A stretch of 16,274 nucleotides of DNA from Acidisphaera sp035272265 (GTDB taxonomy: Bacteria > Pseudomonadota > Alphaproteobacteria > Acetobacterales > Acetobacteraceae). The position numbers were made by a program, and so were the translations under genes. The notes beneath the pieces were generated by a model. It worked only from the letters and a program-made list of their open reading frames with translations. It made no database searches and was not told the DNA's origin. Shown one piece after another: positions 1-5,882 of this stretch (the stretch's first letter is position 1; every line of letters starts with the position of its first letter). The stretch lies in assembly GCA_035272265.1 (NCBI GenBank), contig DATEQV010000191.1:1-16274 (forward strand), in the 5' to 3' direction.

Positions 1-1
1 G

Positions 2-115
2 CTGGAAAACTGCGCGCCAGAATCCTACACCGACGAACAGATGGAGGAATTCGACCAGCTCATGGAGCCGTGGCTCGAAGACTACGAGCGCAAGCGATCG
101 GCCGGCGGAAAGTAG
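2..115 (+). CDS. C-terminal fragment of an unrecognised protein (5' end outside window)
   Basis: An open frame enters from the left edge and ends at the TAG at 113-115, giving 37 residues. The tail is acidic and amphipathic, with the segment DEQMEEFDQLMEPWLEDYER followed by a basic, glycine-rich end. This composition reads like the last helix of a small soluble protein. I do not recognise the family. It converges on the minus-strand gene that ends at 60, and the two overlap by 56 bases, so one of the two ends may be wrong. The protein-like composition favours this frame being genuinely coding, but only the stop is visible and the assignment is tentative. Confidence 0.45.
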   Translation: MENCAPESYTDEQMEEFDQLMEPWLEDYERKRSAGGK

Positions 116-662
116 CCGAGAACTCGGCACTCTCCAGTTCCTGTATATGACGCTCAAAAATCTCTTCTTGTGGCCTCAGACCGTTGATCGGGCGAACGAG
201 TTCAGCAAGTCCGTCCCAGGACGCGTCATCGATCGGGCAAACCAGCGTGATAAGTCCGTCCCAGAACGTTCTTCCTTCACTTAGTATAGTCTCGTCTTTT
301 GTCCCTTTTTTGTCTGGGATGTAAACGAATTTGTGCAGCTCGTCGGGCCGGTCGCGGACATCCTTCCATCGCCTAATGATGTTGGCAGGACACGCCTCTG
401 GATTCTCCATCAAAGTTGGCCGAAAAAATGTGTGCAGGCCAGTGCACTGGAAGCATTGCTTGTGCTGATCAAGCCTATTCCCGAACGGGCGCGGCGCGAC
501 TTTCCCCGTCCGCGTGCAACGGCGCGCAACACCGGCATAGAATGGGGCAAAGCCGGAGGCGATCACGAAAAGATAGATGCCGCTCTTGCCAGCGAGTGAC
601 TCGTCATATCGCAGCCAGTTTAATACGCTCATGGGTTGGTGGGCAGTGCTGGACACGAGCAA
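60..662 (-). CDS. GIY-YIG-like hypothetical protein
   Basis: The 200-residue product has SGIYLF at residues 27-32, FYAG at 41-44, arginines at 47-48 and GNRLDQH at 61-67. This spacing resembles the GIY...YxG...R...H core of GIY-YIG nucleases, although the second motif is YAG rather than YIG or YVG. No catalytic glutamate can be named with certainty (E124 or E129 are possible), so nuclease activity is inference. Cysteines at 70 and 73 form one CxxC pair. Residues 133-162 are two tandem 15-residue units, each with WDGL. The start is TTG at 662, with AAAGGAG four bases upstream; GTG at 656 or ATG at 632 are alternatives. The gene is markedly AT-richer than most of the window, consistent with horizontal acquisition. 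Confidence 0.6.
   Translation of the reverse strand: MLVSSTAHQPMSVLNWLRYDESLAGKSGIYLFVIASGFAPFYAGVARRCTRTGKVAPRPFGNRLDQHKQCFQCTGLHTFFRPTLMENPEACPANIIRRWKDVRDRPDELHKFVYIPDKKGTKDETILSEGRTFWDGLITLVCPIDDASWDGLAELVRPINGLRPQEEIFERHIQELESAEFSATFRRPIACARSLRATAP
186..275. repeat. 45-base in-frame tandem duplication inside the GIY-YIG-like gene
   Basis: Two units begin at 186 and 231. Their first 38 bases match at 29 positions, with the 12-base block AAGTCCGTCCCA identical in both. The period of 45 is a multiple of three, so the protein gains a second 15-residue WDGL unit (W134 and W149) without a frameshift. Confidence 0.75.
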
Positions 663-967
663 CTCGCTCCTTTAGACATGAGATATTCATGGTGGGCGGC
701 CAAAAGCAGAAGACCCGGCAGATTTCTCTCCCGCATACCCTTTGCGGACCTTGAACGGAAGCGCGCGCTCGCTTTCGCCGGGAGCGGTCACGCCCGTTTC
801 GTGGTCAACCCCGCGACTGCTTCATGTTCGCTCACGTGAGAGAGACATGAAAGCCAATACGGCAGCTCCCGCCAAGAGCCGGAGCTAAGAGCGATCGCGT
901 GCTTCGCGGGGCTGGCCCTGCGTGTTTACGTGCCGGGTCTCAGATATGGTAACGTCCGTTATCATGC
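663..967. other. Gene-free stretch between the GIY-YIG-like gene and the antitoxin
   Basis: No convincing gene is seen in these 305 bases. A 53-codon frame at 678-839 has no ribosome binding site and no recognisable domain. A perfect 10-base palindrome CTCACGTGAG lies at 831-840, and an 18-base near-palindrome lies at 947-964. The stretch separates divergently transcribed genes, so promoters for both probably lie here. Confidence 0.5.
947..964. promoter_or_regulatory. Candidate toxin-antitoxin operator (inverted repeat)
   Basis: TGGTAACG and CGTTATCA face each other across a 2-base centre with one mismatch in eight. The element ends 45 bases before the preferred antitoxin ATG at 1010. Antitoxins often repress their own operon through such palindromes, so an autoregulatory operator is a reasonable inference. 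It is not proven by sequence. Confidence 0.4.
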
Positions 968-1009
968 GTGAAATTGACCGTGAGGGGAGGGTCGGCTAGG
1001 CTTCAGCTC

Positions 1010-1270
1010 ATGCCAGACGACGCTCGCACCGTGGACGTGTCGATTCCCGTCGATGCCGGCGTCGCCGCCGCGCTCGACGACCCGGCGACACGCACCCGGG
1101 TCGGGCGCCTGGTCAGCCGCATGCTCCGGCCAAGCAGCGTTGACCGCCTGTTCGCGGCGATGGACGCGTTGTCGGCCGAGGCGCGCCGCCGCGGTTTGAC
1201 CGACGAGATCCTCGAGGCGGAACTCGCGGCCTACAACGCCGAGCGCCGGGACCCGCCGCCGCCGGCGTGA
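1010..1270 (+). CDS. Antitoxin of a PIN-domain toxin-antitoxin pair
   Basis: The 86-residue protein begins MPDDARTVDVSIPVDAGVAA and ends in a charged helical tail (RGLTDEILEAELAAYNAERR) and a proline run. This pattern, a short basic N-terminal half and an acidic helical tail, fits small antitoxins encoded just before PIN toxins. Its stop overlaps the GTG start of the toxin frame in the sequence GTGA at 1267-1270, typical of translationally coupled pairs. I chose ATG 1010 over the in-frame GTG at 968 because the family-like sequence begins there; no strong ribosome binding site precedes either. Its partner is truncated, so this may now be an orphan antitoxin. The family is recognised from memory of similar pairs, not from a search. 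Confidence 0.65.
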   Translation: MPDDARTVDVSIPVDAGVAAALDDPATRTRVGRLVSRMLRPSSVDRLFAAMDALSAEARRRGLTDEILEAELAAYNAERRDPPPPA

Positions 1271-1461
1271 TCGTGATCGACGCCTCGACGCTGGTGAGCG
1301 CAGCCATCGGCCGCGGAAGCGTCCCCGACCGGGCTGTGCGCCATGCATTTCGGTCGGACCTCGTCGTCCTCTCGGCGGTGATGCGCTCCTTTGCAACGTC
1401 ATGGTCCGCCTGCGCGGACCATGATGAGACCAACGTGAGTGCGATCGCAGTCGGCAAGTAG
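1267..1461 (+). pseudogene. Truncated PIN-domain toxin (VapC-like)
   Basis: The GTG start overlaps the antitoxin stop. The first 38 residues (VIVIDASTLVSAAIGRGSVP onward to VVLSAV) match the N-terminus of PIN-domain ribonuclease toxins, with the first metal-binding aspartate at residue 5. The sequence then changes character. The frame runs through a perfect palindrome at 1399-1424 and stops at 1461 after 64 residues, about half the usual PIN length of 130-140. The remaining acidic residues of the PIN active site are therefore missing. The simplest reading is loss of the 3' part by deletion or repeat insertion. The fragment should not be active as a ribonuclease. Confidence 0.65.
1399..1424. 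repeat. Perfect palindromic repeat (REP-like), copy 1
   Basis: Eleven-base arms TCATGGTCCGC and GCGGACCATGA flank a CTGC loop. It lies where the PIN toxin loses similarity to its family. Read on the minus strand, GGCGGACCATGACG followed by GGAGCG also occurs at 2623-2647, so this is a dispersed element and not a chance hairpin. Confidence 0.7.
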
Positions 1462-1467
1462 CGCGGA

Positions 1468-1527
1468 CGCAGTCCGCCGCCTGTCTGTCCACCGGAAGAC
1501 GGCGGATTGCGTTTCGCTCCATCCGCC
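1468..1527. repeat. Inverted-repeat cluster at the convergent junction; possible terminator for corA
   Basis: CGCAGTCCGCCG (1468-1479) pairs with CGGCGGATTGCG (1500-1511) with one mismatch. A second hairpin pairs GGCGGAT (1501-1507) with ATCCGCC (1521-1527). GGCGGAT...ATCCGCC hairpins are a widespread proteobacterial REP-like type. The cluster sits just beyond the stop of the corA-like gene and could terminate transcription from either side. No T-run follows. Confidence 0.55.
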
Positions 1528-1533
1528 CCCTTG

Positions 1534-2565
1534 CTATAGCAGGTTACGGCGCTTGAACCATCGCACCGTGAAGGCGGTGCAGATCACGGGCAGCAGGAGG
1601 CCGAATACGGCAAAGGCCGCGGCGCTGCCGATCCACCCGATCAACCAGTTGAAGTTCATCCCGAAGAAACCGGTCAGGAACATCAGCGGCAGGAAGATCG
1701 TCGAGACAATGGTAAGCCGGTTGATCTGCTCGCTCTGCCGTTGTGCGACGGCGTCGGCGTAGTCCTGCGCGATTTCCGAGGCCCAGCGGCTGCGCTCATA
1801 CAGGCGGCCTTCGACGTCTTCGACCCGCTGCGCGTAATTGTTGAACTCGGCGGCGCCGTCGGGGTCGATGCCCGGCAGCGATTCCACACCCGTGACCGCC
1901 AGCCGCACGGCACCTCTGTAGCGGTCGATGGTCGACCACAGGGACCGCAGCAGGCGAATTCGGCGCTGCAGGGCAGGCAGGTCGGTCGTACCGCGGCCGA
2001 GGTTCAGGGTTCGAAGCGTGCGGTCCAATTCGTCATCGATGTCGCTGACTGCCTGCTGCAGCGTCGCGAGCAGAAGCTGGAGCACGATGGCCGCCGCCTT
2101 GTGGTGACTGCGCTCCAGCTCGCTGGCCCGTGCCGCGAAGTGGTTTCGCATCGGGTCGAGCGTGTCGGGATTGCCGGACCACAGGGTCAGGATCAGTCCA
2201 TCGGCACCGAAGAGGTGGACTTCCGTCAACTCGTCCCGGCGCTCCGCCAGCGACGTGACCGCCCGGACGGTGTGTTGATCCACGAACAGGCGGCCCACCT
2301 GACCGAACCGCTGCAGCCAGGACTGCTCGGCGGCGTGAACGCCGAGTTTCTGCAGCAGCGCGCTCTGTACAGCGGCGTCTGCGCCGACGATGTCGATCCA
2401 GCTGAGCCTGCCGGCGGAGACGATATCGCTCAGAGCGTCCGTGGTCGCACGTCGCTGGACGCCTGTGGCGTTGGCGACGATGACGACGGTCCCGGCGACA
2501 GCTGACTCCGCCTTCGGTTGCGTCGCGACGTCGATGGGGGCGTCAGGCATGCCGACTGTACGCAC
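1534..2565 (-). CDS. CorA-family divalent cation (Mg/Co/Zn) transporter
   Basis: The 343-residue protein has the CorA layout: a large soluble N-terminal domain, a long helical region (about 145-285), then two C-terminal membrane segments (about 285-301 and 310-332). GMN at residues 302-304, in FFGMNF, is the family's ion-selectivity signature at the end of the first membrane helix. The C-terminus WFKRRNLL is basic and is expected in the cytoplasm. The family forms pentameric inner-membrane channels for Mg2+ and related ions, or exports Zn2+ in the ZntB branch; the sequence does not decide which. GTG at 2565 is preferred because GGAG lies seven bases upstream, whereas ATG at 2550 has no such site. 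It probably ends at the hairpin cluster just downstream. Confidence 0.88.
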   Translation of the reverse strand: MRTVGMPDAPIDVATQPKAESAVAGTVVIVANATGVQRRATTDALSDIVSAGRLSWIDIVGADAAVQSALLQKLGVHAAEQSWLQRFGQVGRLFVDQHTVRAVTSLAERRDELTEVHLFGADGLILTLWSGNPDTLDPMRNHFAARASELERSHHKAAAIVLQLLLATLQQAVSDIDDELDRTLRTLNLGRGTTDLPALQRRIRLLRSLWSTIDRYRGAVRLAVTGVESLPGIDPDGAAEFNNYAQRVEDVEGRLYERSRWASEIAQDYADAVAQRQSEQINRLTIVSTIFLPLMFLTGFFGMNFNWLIGWIGSAAAFAVFGLLLPVICTAFTVRWFKRRNLL

Positions 2566-2570
2566 GGAGT

Positions 2571-2647
2571 CGCTCCGTCCCCGTCATGGCCCGCGCCGGG
2601 TGCGCCTCAGGCGCAGCCCGGGGGCGGACCATGACGATCATGGAGCG
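2571..2647. repeat. Palindromic (REP-like) repeat, copy 2, between corA-like gene and aqpZ
   Basis: Nested inverted repeats are visible: CGCTCC (2571-2576) with GGAGCG (2642-2647), CGTCATGGCCCGC (2582-2594) with GCGGACCATGACG (2624-2636, imperfect), and an inner stem CGGGTGCGCC / GGCGCAGCCCG with one bulge. The core GGCGGACCATGACG plus GGAGCG is shared with the element at 1399-1424. It lies just past the aqpZ stop and may act as its terminator. Confidence 0.6.
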
Positions 2648-2667
2648 AGTGCGATGAGACGCTCCCG

Positions 2668-3402
2668 CTACGCGATGCGCTCCTCCTCGATGACGATCGT
2701 GTCGACGACCGGCTCCTGCAGCCAGCGCGTGATCGCGCCCGCAATCATCGCGCCGGCGATCGGGGCGAGCCAGAACAGCCAGAGCTGGCCGATATACTCG
2801 CCGCCGGCGAACAGCGCCGGACCGGTGCTGCGCGCGGGGTTGACCGACGTGTTGGTCACCGGGATCGACACCAGGTGGATCAGCGTCAGCGCCAGACCGA
2901 TCGGAATGCCGGCGAAACCGGTCGCCGCACCTTTCGACGTCGTGCCGATGATGATGAACAGGAAGAAGAACGTCAGCACCACCTCGGTCAGGAAGCAGGC
3001 GCCGAGGCTGTACTTGCCCGGGCTGAGATCGCCGTAGCCGTTCGACGCGAAGCCGCCCGGCACCCACCCCGCCTTGCCCGAGGCGATCACATACAGCACC
3101 GCTGCCGCGAGGATCGCGCCGGCCACCTGTGCGACGATGTACGGTGCCACATGCTTGTTGGCGCAGCGGCCCGCCGACCACAGGCCGAGCGTCACCGCCG
3201 GATTGAAGTGGCCGCCCGAGATGTGACCGACGGCGTAGGCCATCGTCAGCACCGTCAGCCCGAACGCGAACGCGACGCCGAGAAAGCCGATCCCGAGCGT
3301 CGGATAGCCCGCCGCCAGCACGGCCGCGCCGCAGCCGCCGAACGTGAGCCAGAACGTCCCGAATGCCTCCGCAACAACCCGCCTCGTCATGTCGCTGTCC
3401 AT
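2668..3402 (-). CDS. aqpZ: Aquaporin Z (water channel)
   Basis: The 244-residue protein shows six hydrophobic segments and two half-helices carrying NPA at residues 67-69 (GGHFNPAVT) and 188-190 (SVNPARS). The aromatic/arginine selectivity positions can be read as F47, H176, T185 and R191. These equal F43, H174, T183 and R189 of the E. coli water channel, so it should be water-selective and not a glycerol facilitator. It acts as an inner-membrane tetramer. ATG 3402 has GGGGGA about seven bases upstream; ATG at residue 5 is an alternative start. The C-terminal tail is acidic (VIEEERIA). The gene is divergent from the small lipoprotein gene and co-directional with the corA-like gene, but a palindromic repeat separates them. 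Confidence 0.95.
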   Translation of the reverse strand: MDSDMTRRVVAEAFGTFWLTFGGCGAAVLAAGYPTLGIGFLGVAFAFGLTVLTMAYAVGHISGGHFNPAVTLGLWSAGRCANKHVAPYIVAQVAGAILAAAVLYVIASGKAGWVPGGFASNGYGDLSPGKYSLGACFLTEVVLTFFFLFIIIGTTSKGAATGFAGIPIGLALTLIHLVSIPVTNTSVNPARSTGPALFAGGEYIGQLWLFWLAPIAGAMIAGAITRWLQEPVVDTIVIEEERIA

Positions 3403-3552
3403 GGCGATCCCCCATTTCGATGCCGGGACGTGTGATAGGCCCGCGCGCCGTTACCGACAAGCTGGCCGCCGGACGTGCTCGCGGACCTGCAACTTTCCCC
3501 GCAGGCAGGCGTAGGCAGGCCGCAACGAAACGCCCACGCTGAGGAGGACACC

Positions 3553-3738
3553 ATGGATCATCGCTTCATCGCGCGCGCCACGCTGGCGCTGCTGGGCGCC
3601 GTCGCGCTCGGCGCATGCTCGGTCAACACGGCGCCGCCGGCCGCCACGGTGGCCACGCCCGCCGTCGTGACGCCGGCCCCGACCGTGGCCGTGCCGGCCG
3701 CGCCGAGCACGGTCGTCGTGCAGCCGCACGCCTACTGA
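3553..3738 (+). CDS. Small alanine/proline/valine-rich lipoprotein
   Basis: The 61-residue product begins with a short basic N-terminus, a hydrophobic core (ATLALLGAVALGAC) and a lipobox LGAC with the acylated cysteine at residue 22. The mature part is only 40 residues, low-complexity in A, P, V and T, and ends VVVQPHAY. It is expected to be lipid-anchored in an envelope membrane. No enzymatic domain is present and no function can be assigned. ATG 3553 is supported by GAGGAG at 3541-3546; an upstream in-frame start at 3475 would destroy the signal peptide. The end of the gene, including its stop codon, is tandemly duplicated. A strong hairpin at 3789-3811 follows. Confidence 0.75.
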   Translation: MDHRFIARATLALLGAVALGACSVNTAPPAATVATPAVVTPAPTVAVPAAPSTVVVQPHAY

Positions 3739-3762
3739 GTCGTGCAGCCGCACACCTACTGA
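3715..3762. repeat. 24-base tandem duplication spanning the lipoprotein stop codon
   Basis: Units 3715-3738 and 3739-3762 differ at one base. Each encodes VVQPH(A/T)Y followed by TGA in the same frame. The second unit is therefore a silent copy of the C-terminus lying beyond the first stop. Confidence 0.9.
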
Positions 3763-3788
3763 TTTACGGCTGATTTCGTGACGCCGAG

Positions 3789-3811
3789 CGGCCGGAGCGA
3801 CCCTCCGGCCG
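3789..3811. terminator. Hairpin between convergent lipoprotein gene and moaA
   Basis: CGGCCGGAG and CTCCGGCCG form a perfect 9-base-pair stem with a 5-base loop. It lies one base from the moaA stop and 50 bases after the lipoprotein stop. It is placed to serve both convergent transcripts, although no long T-run follows. Confidence 0.65.
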
Positions 3812-3812
3812 T

Positions 3813-4829
3813 TCAGCCGCCGGTCACGCTCATGTGCCGCGCGACCGCCGGCCGGTCGTGCTGGCGGTCGATGACGAAATCGTGGCCCTTCGGCTTGCGC
3901 GCGATCGCCGCACGGATGGCGCCGGCGAGCGCGGTGTCGTCGTCGCTGGCGCGCACCACCGCGCGCAGATCCGCCTGATCGTCCTGACCGAGGCACATGT
4001 AGAGCGTGCCGGTGCAGGTCAGCCGCACGCGATTGCAGCTCTCGCAGAAGTTATGCGTCATCGGCGTGATGAAGCCGATGCGGCGCCCGGTCTCCGCCAC
4101 GTCGTAATAGCGCGCCGGGCCGCCGGTGCGGTACGGCGTTTCGGTCAGCGTCCAGCGGCGGCGCAGGCGTGCGCGCACGATCGACAGCGGCAGGTACTGA
4201 TCGACGCGGTGCGCGACCTCGCCCATCGGCATCGTCTCGATCAGACAGAGGTCGTGGCCCTCGGCGCCGCACCACGCGACGAGATCGTCGATCTCGTCCT
4301 CGTTGACGCCCTTCAGCGCGACGGCGTTGATCTTCACCGCAAGCCCCGCCGCCTTCGCCGCGGCAATGCCATCCAGCGTCTGCGACAGCTTGCCCCAGCG
4401 GGTGATGTCGGCGAAGCGGTCGGCGTCGAGCGTGTCGAGCGACACGTTGACGCGCCGCACGCCGGCCGCGCGCAAGGCCTCGGCGTAGCGCGCGAGCTGC
4501 GTGCCGTTCGTCGTCAGCGTCAGCTCGTCGAGGCCGTAGCCAACGCGAGCGCCCAGGCGCTCGAACAGCGACATCACGCCGCGACGCACGAGCGGCTCGC
4601 CGCCGGTGATGCGCAGCTTGCGCGTGCCGAGGCGGACGAAGGCGCCGGCGATGCGGTCGATCTCCTCCAGCGTCAGCAGGTCGCGCTTGGGCAGGAACGT
4701 CATGTCCTTCGCCATGCAATAGACGCAGCGGAGATCACAGCGGTCGGTGACCGAGATGCGCACATACGTAATCGAGCGGCCGAACGGGTCGGTCAGTCGC
4801 GCGGGAGAGATCATCATGCCGTCGGCCAT
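3813..4829 (-). CDS. moaA: GTP 3',8-cyclase MoaA (molybdenum cofactor biosynthesis)
   Basis: The protein converts GTP to 3',8-cyclo-GTP, the first step of molybdopterin synthesis, using S-adenosylmethionine and two 4Fe-4S clusters. The N-terminal radical-SAM motif CDLRCVYC places cluster ligands at C31, C35 and C38. The C-terminal cluster ligands are C262, C265 and C279 (CX2CX13C), with the GTP-contacting NRVRLT segment between them. The SAM-binding TGGEPLVR motif is present, and the protein ends in the family's GG tail at residues 337-338. ATG 4829 gives 338 residues, normal for the family. No clear ribosome binding site precedes it, and ATGs at 4817 and 4814 are alternatives. A longer frame to 5039 overlaps the upstream DUF3553 gene and is low-complexity, so I reject it. 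Confidence 0.95.
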   Translation of the reverse strand: MADGMMISPARLTDPFGRSITYVRISVTDRCDLRCVYCMAKDMTFLPKRDLLTLEEIDRIAGAFVRLGTRKLRITGGEPLVRRGVMSLFERLGARVGYGLDELTLTTNGTQLARYAEALRAAGVRRVNVSLDTLDADRFADITRWGKLSQTLDGIAAAKAAGLAVKINAVALKGVNEDEIDDLVAWCGAEGHDLCLIETMPMGEVAHRVDQYLPLSIVRARLRRRWTLTETPYRTGGPARYYDVAETGRRIGFITPMTHNFCESCNRVRLTCTGTLYMCLGQDDQADLRAVVRASDDDTALAGAIRAAIARKPKGHDFVIDRQHDRPAVARHMSVTGG

Positions 4830-4873
4830 CAGCGAGAGGTGCGACAGTTCGGCAGGGGCTTCAAGTGCCGGCC

Positions 4874-5101
4874 TCACCGGCCAGTCGGCACGGCGTCCGG
4901 ATCGGTCAGCACGAGCGTTGCCGCGGCGGTGTCCACCAGCACCTTGCCCGCGTGCTCGAAGTTCACCGTCACGCGCGCGCCCACCGCCGACTGCACCTGA
5001 CCGAGTCCCCAGTCGGGCCGTGCCGGGTTGAGCACCCATTGTCCCGGCTCCAGCTCGGCGCGCTCGCCGGTCGAGATGACGGTTCGGTCAGCCGCGCCCA
5101 T
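4874..5101 (-). CDS. DUF3553-family small protein
   Basis: The 75-residue protein contains LEPGQWVLNPARPDWGLGQV followed by VTVNFEHAGKVLVDT. I recognise this as the DUF3553 domain pattern, a short beta-rich module also found near UvrD/PcrA-type helicase and other nucleic-acid proteins. Its function is unknown. ATG 5101 has AGGGGGAA about seven bases upstream. The stop is 44 bases before moaA on the same strand, so the two are probably cotranscribed. Nothing in the sequence links it to molybdopterin chemistry. It may simply share the promoter lying in 5102-5247, the gap from the divergent ChpT-like gene. Confidence 0.8.
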   Translation of the reverse strand: MGAADRTVISTGERAELEPGQWVLNPARPDWGLGQVQSAVGARVTVNFEHAGKVLVDTAAATLVLTDPDAVPTGR

Positions 5102-5247
5102 GCCGTTCCCCCTGCGCGATGCCGACGCCCGCGCGATCGACCAGTGTAGATGGTGACGCCGCCGGTAACGACACGTTCAATGCGCTCCGGCTGACTATCG
5201 GGAGATGATTCGGCGCTGATCCGGGTCGGCCGCGTAGGGGGAGCATC

Positions 5248-5862
5248 ATGGACGGCGCGATGAGTTTGGCGGGACTGCTCGCGTCCCGGCTGTGCCATGA
5301 CCTCAGCGGCCCGGTGGCTGGGGTGGCGAGTGCCCTGGAACTCGCGCTCGACGAGCAGCCGCAGTCCGAGGCGCTGACTGCCGCCGACGAGGCGGCGCGG
5401 GTGCTGAGCGCGCGGCTGCGCCTGCTGCGGGCCGCCTGGGGGCCGGACCCGGCGCCATTGTCGCTGTCCGAAATCGCCGGAATGACGGTCGGGCTGCCCG
5501 GCGCGCCGCGGACGGTCGCGGATCTGACGGCACTGGCGGCCCGGCCGGAGCTGTCGCCGGACCTCGCGCGGGTGCTGCTGAACGTGCTGCTGCTCGCCGC
5601 CGAGGCGCTGAAGGGCAGCGGCCGGATTTCCACCGCGCTGTCGGGGATGGACATCCTGGTCGTCATCGAGGGCAAGCGCGCCGCCTGGCCCGAGCACCTT
5701 GCTCAGGTGCTGCAGGAGCCGGAGGCCGCCCTGTCATCGGTCGAGAACAGCCGGCACCTGCAGGCGCCGGTGACGGCGCTGATCGCCCGGGATGCCGGGG
5801 TGAGGCTGTCGCTGGTCCTCGCCACCGGCGATGCCCCGGCGGCGCTGCTGATCTCGCCCTGA
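5248..5862 (+). CDS. ChpT-like histidine phosphotransferase
   Basis: The 204-residue protein begins with LLASRLCHDLSGPVAGVASA, which matches the helix carrying the phospho-accepting histidine of ChpT-type proteins; the acceptor would be H17. No ATP-binding G-box motif of an active kinase is visible in the C-terminal half, as expected for these pseudo-kinase dimers. In Caulobacter, ChpT passes phosphate from CckA to CtrA and CpdR; the same role here is inference. ATG 5248 has GGGGGAG four bases upstream; ATG 5260 is a second option. It is divergent from DUF3553-moaA and convergent with the FAD oxidoreductase, only 15 bases away. Confidence 0.75.
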   Translation: MDGAMSLAGLLASRLCHDLSGPVAGVASALELALDEQPQSEALTAADEAARVLSARLRLLRAAWGPDPAPLSLSEIAGMTVGLPGAPRTVADLTALAARPELSPDLARVLLNVLLLAAEALKGSGRISTALSGMDILVVIEGKRAAWPEHLAQVLQEPEAALSSVENSRHLQAPVTALIARDAGVRLSLVLATGDAPAALLISP

Positions 5863-5882
5863 GCCGGGCGCCGAGCCTCAGG
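5858..5882. terminator. Weak hairpin at the convergent junction
   Basis: CCTGAG (5858-5863) can pair with CTCAGG (5877-5882) across a GC-rich 13-base loop. The stop codons of both convergent genes fall at or inside the arms. The stem is short and lacks a T-run, so termination is only possible. Confidence 0.3.

Noticed and set aside
678..839. Possible 53-codon gene
   Set aside because: No ribosome binding site (an anti-consensus CTCCTTT precedes it), no domain and low plausibility of the product.
847..888. Possible 13-codon leader peptide starting MKANTAAP
   Set aside because: Too short, with no attenuator structure or regulated gene directly downstream.
2543..3460. Minus-strand frame overlapping aqpZ in another phase
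   Set aside because: It is a shadow of aqpZ, arginine-rich, with no family features.
4830..5039. N-terminal extension of moaA to an upstream start
   Set aside because: It overlaps the well-supported DUF3553 gene and is arginine/glycine low-complexity; MoaA homologues begin near 4829.
5102..5247. Molybdenum cofactor riboswitch upstream of DUF3553-moaA
   Set aside because: The gap is only 146 bases and shared with a divergent gene. I could not recognise the conserved riboswitch core, though a covariance-model search would settle it.
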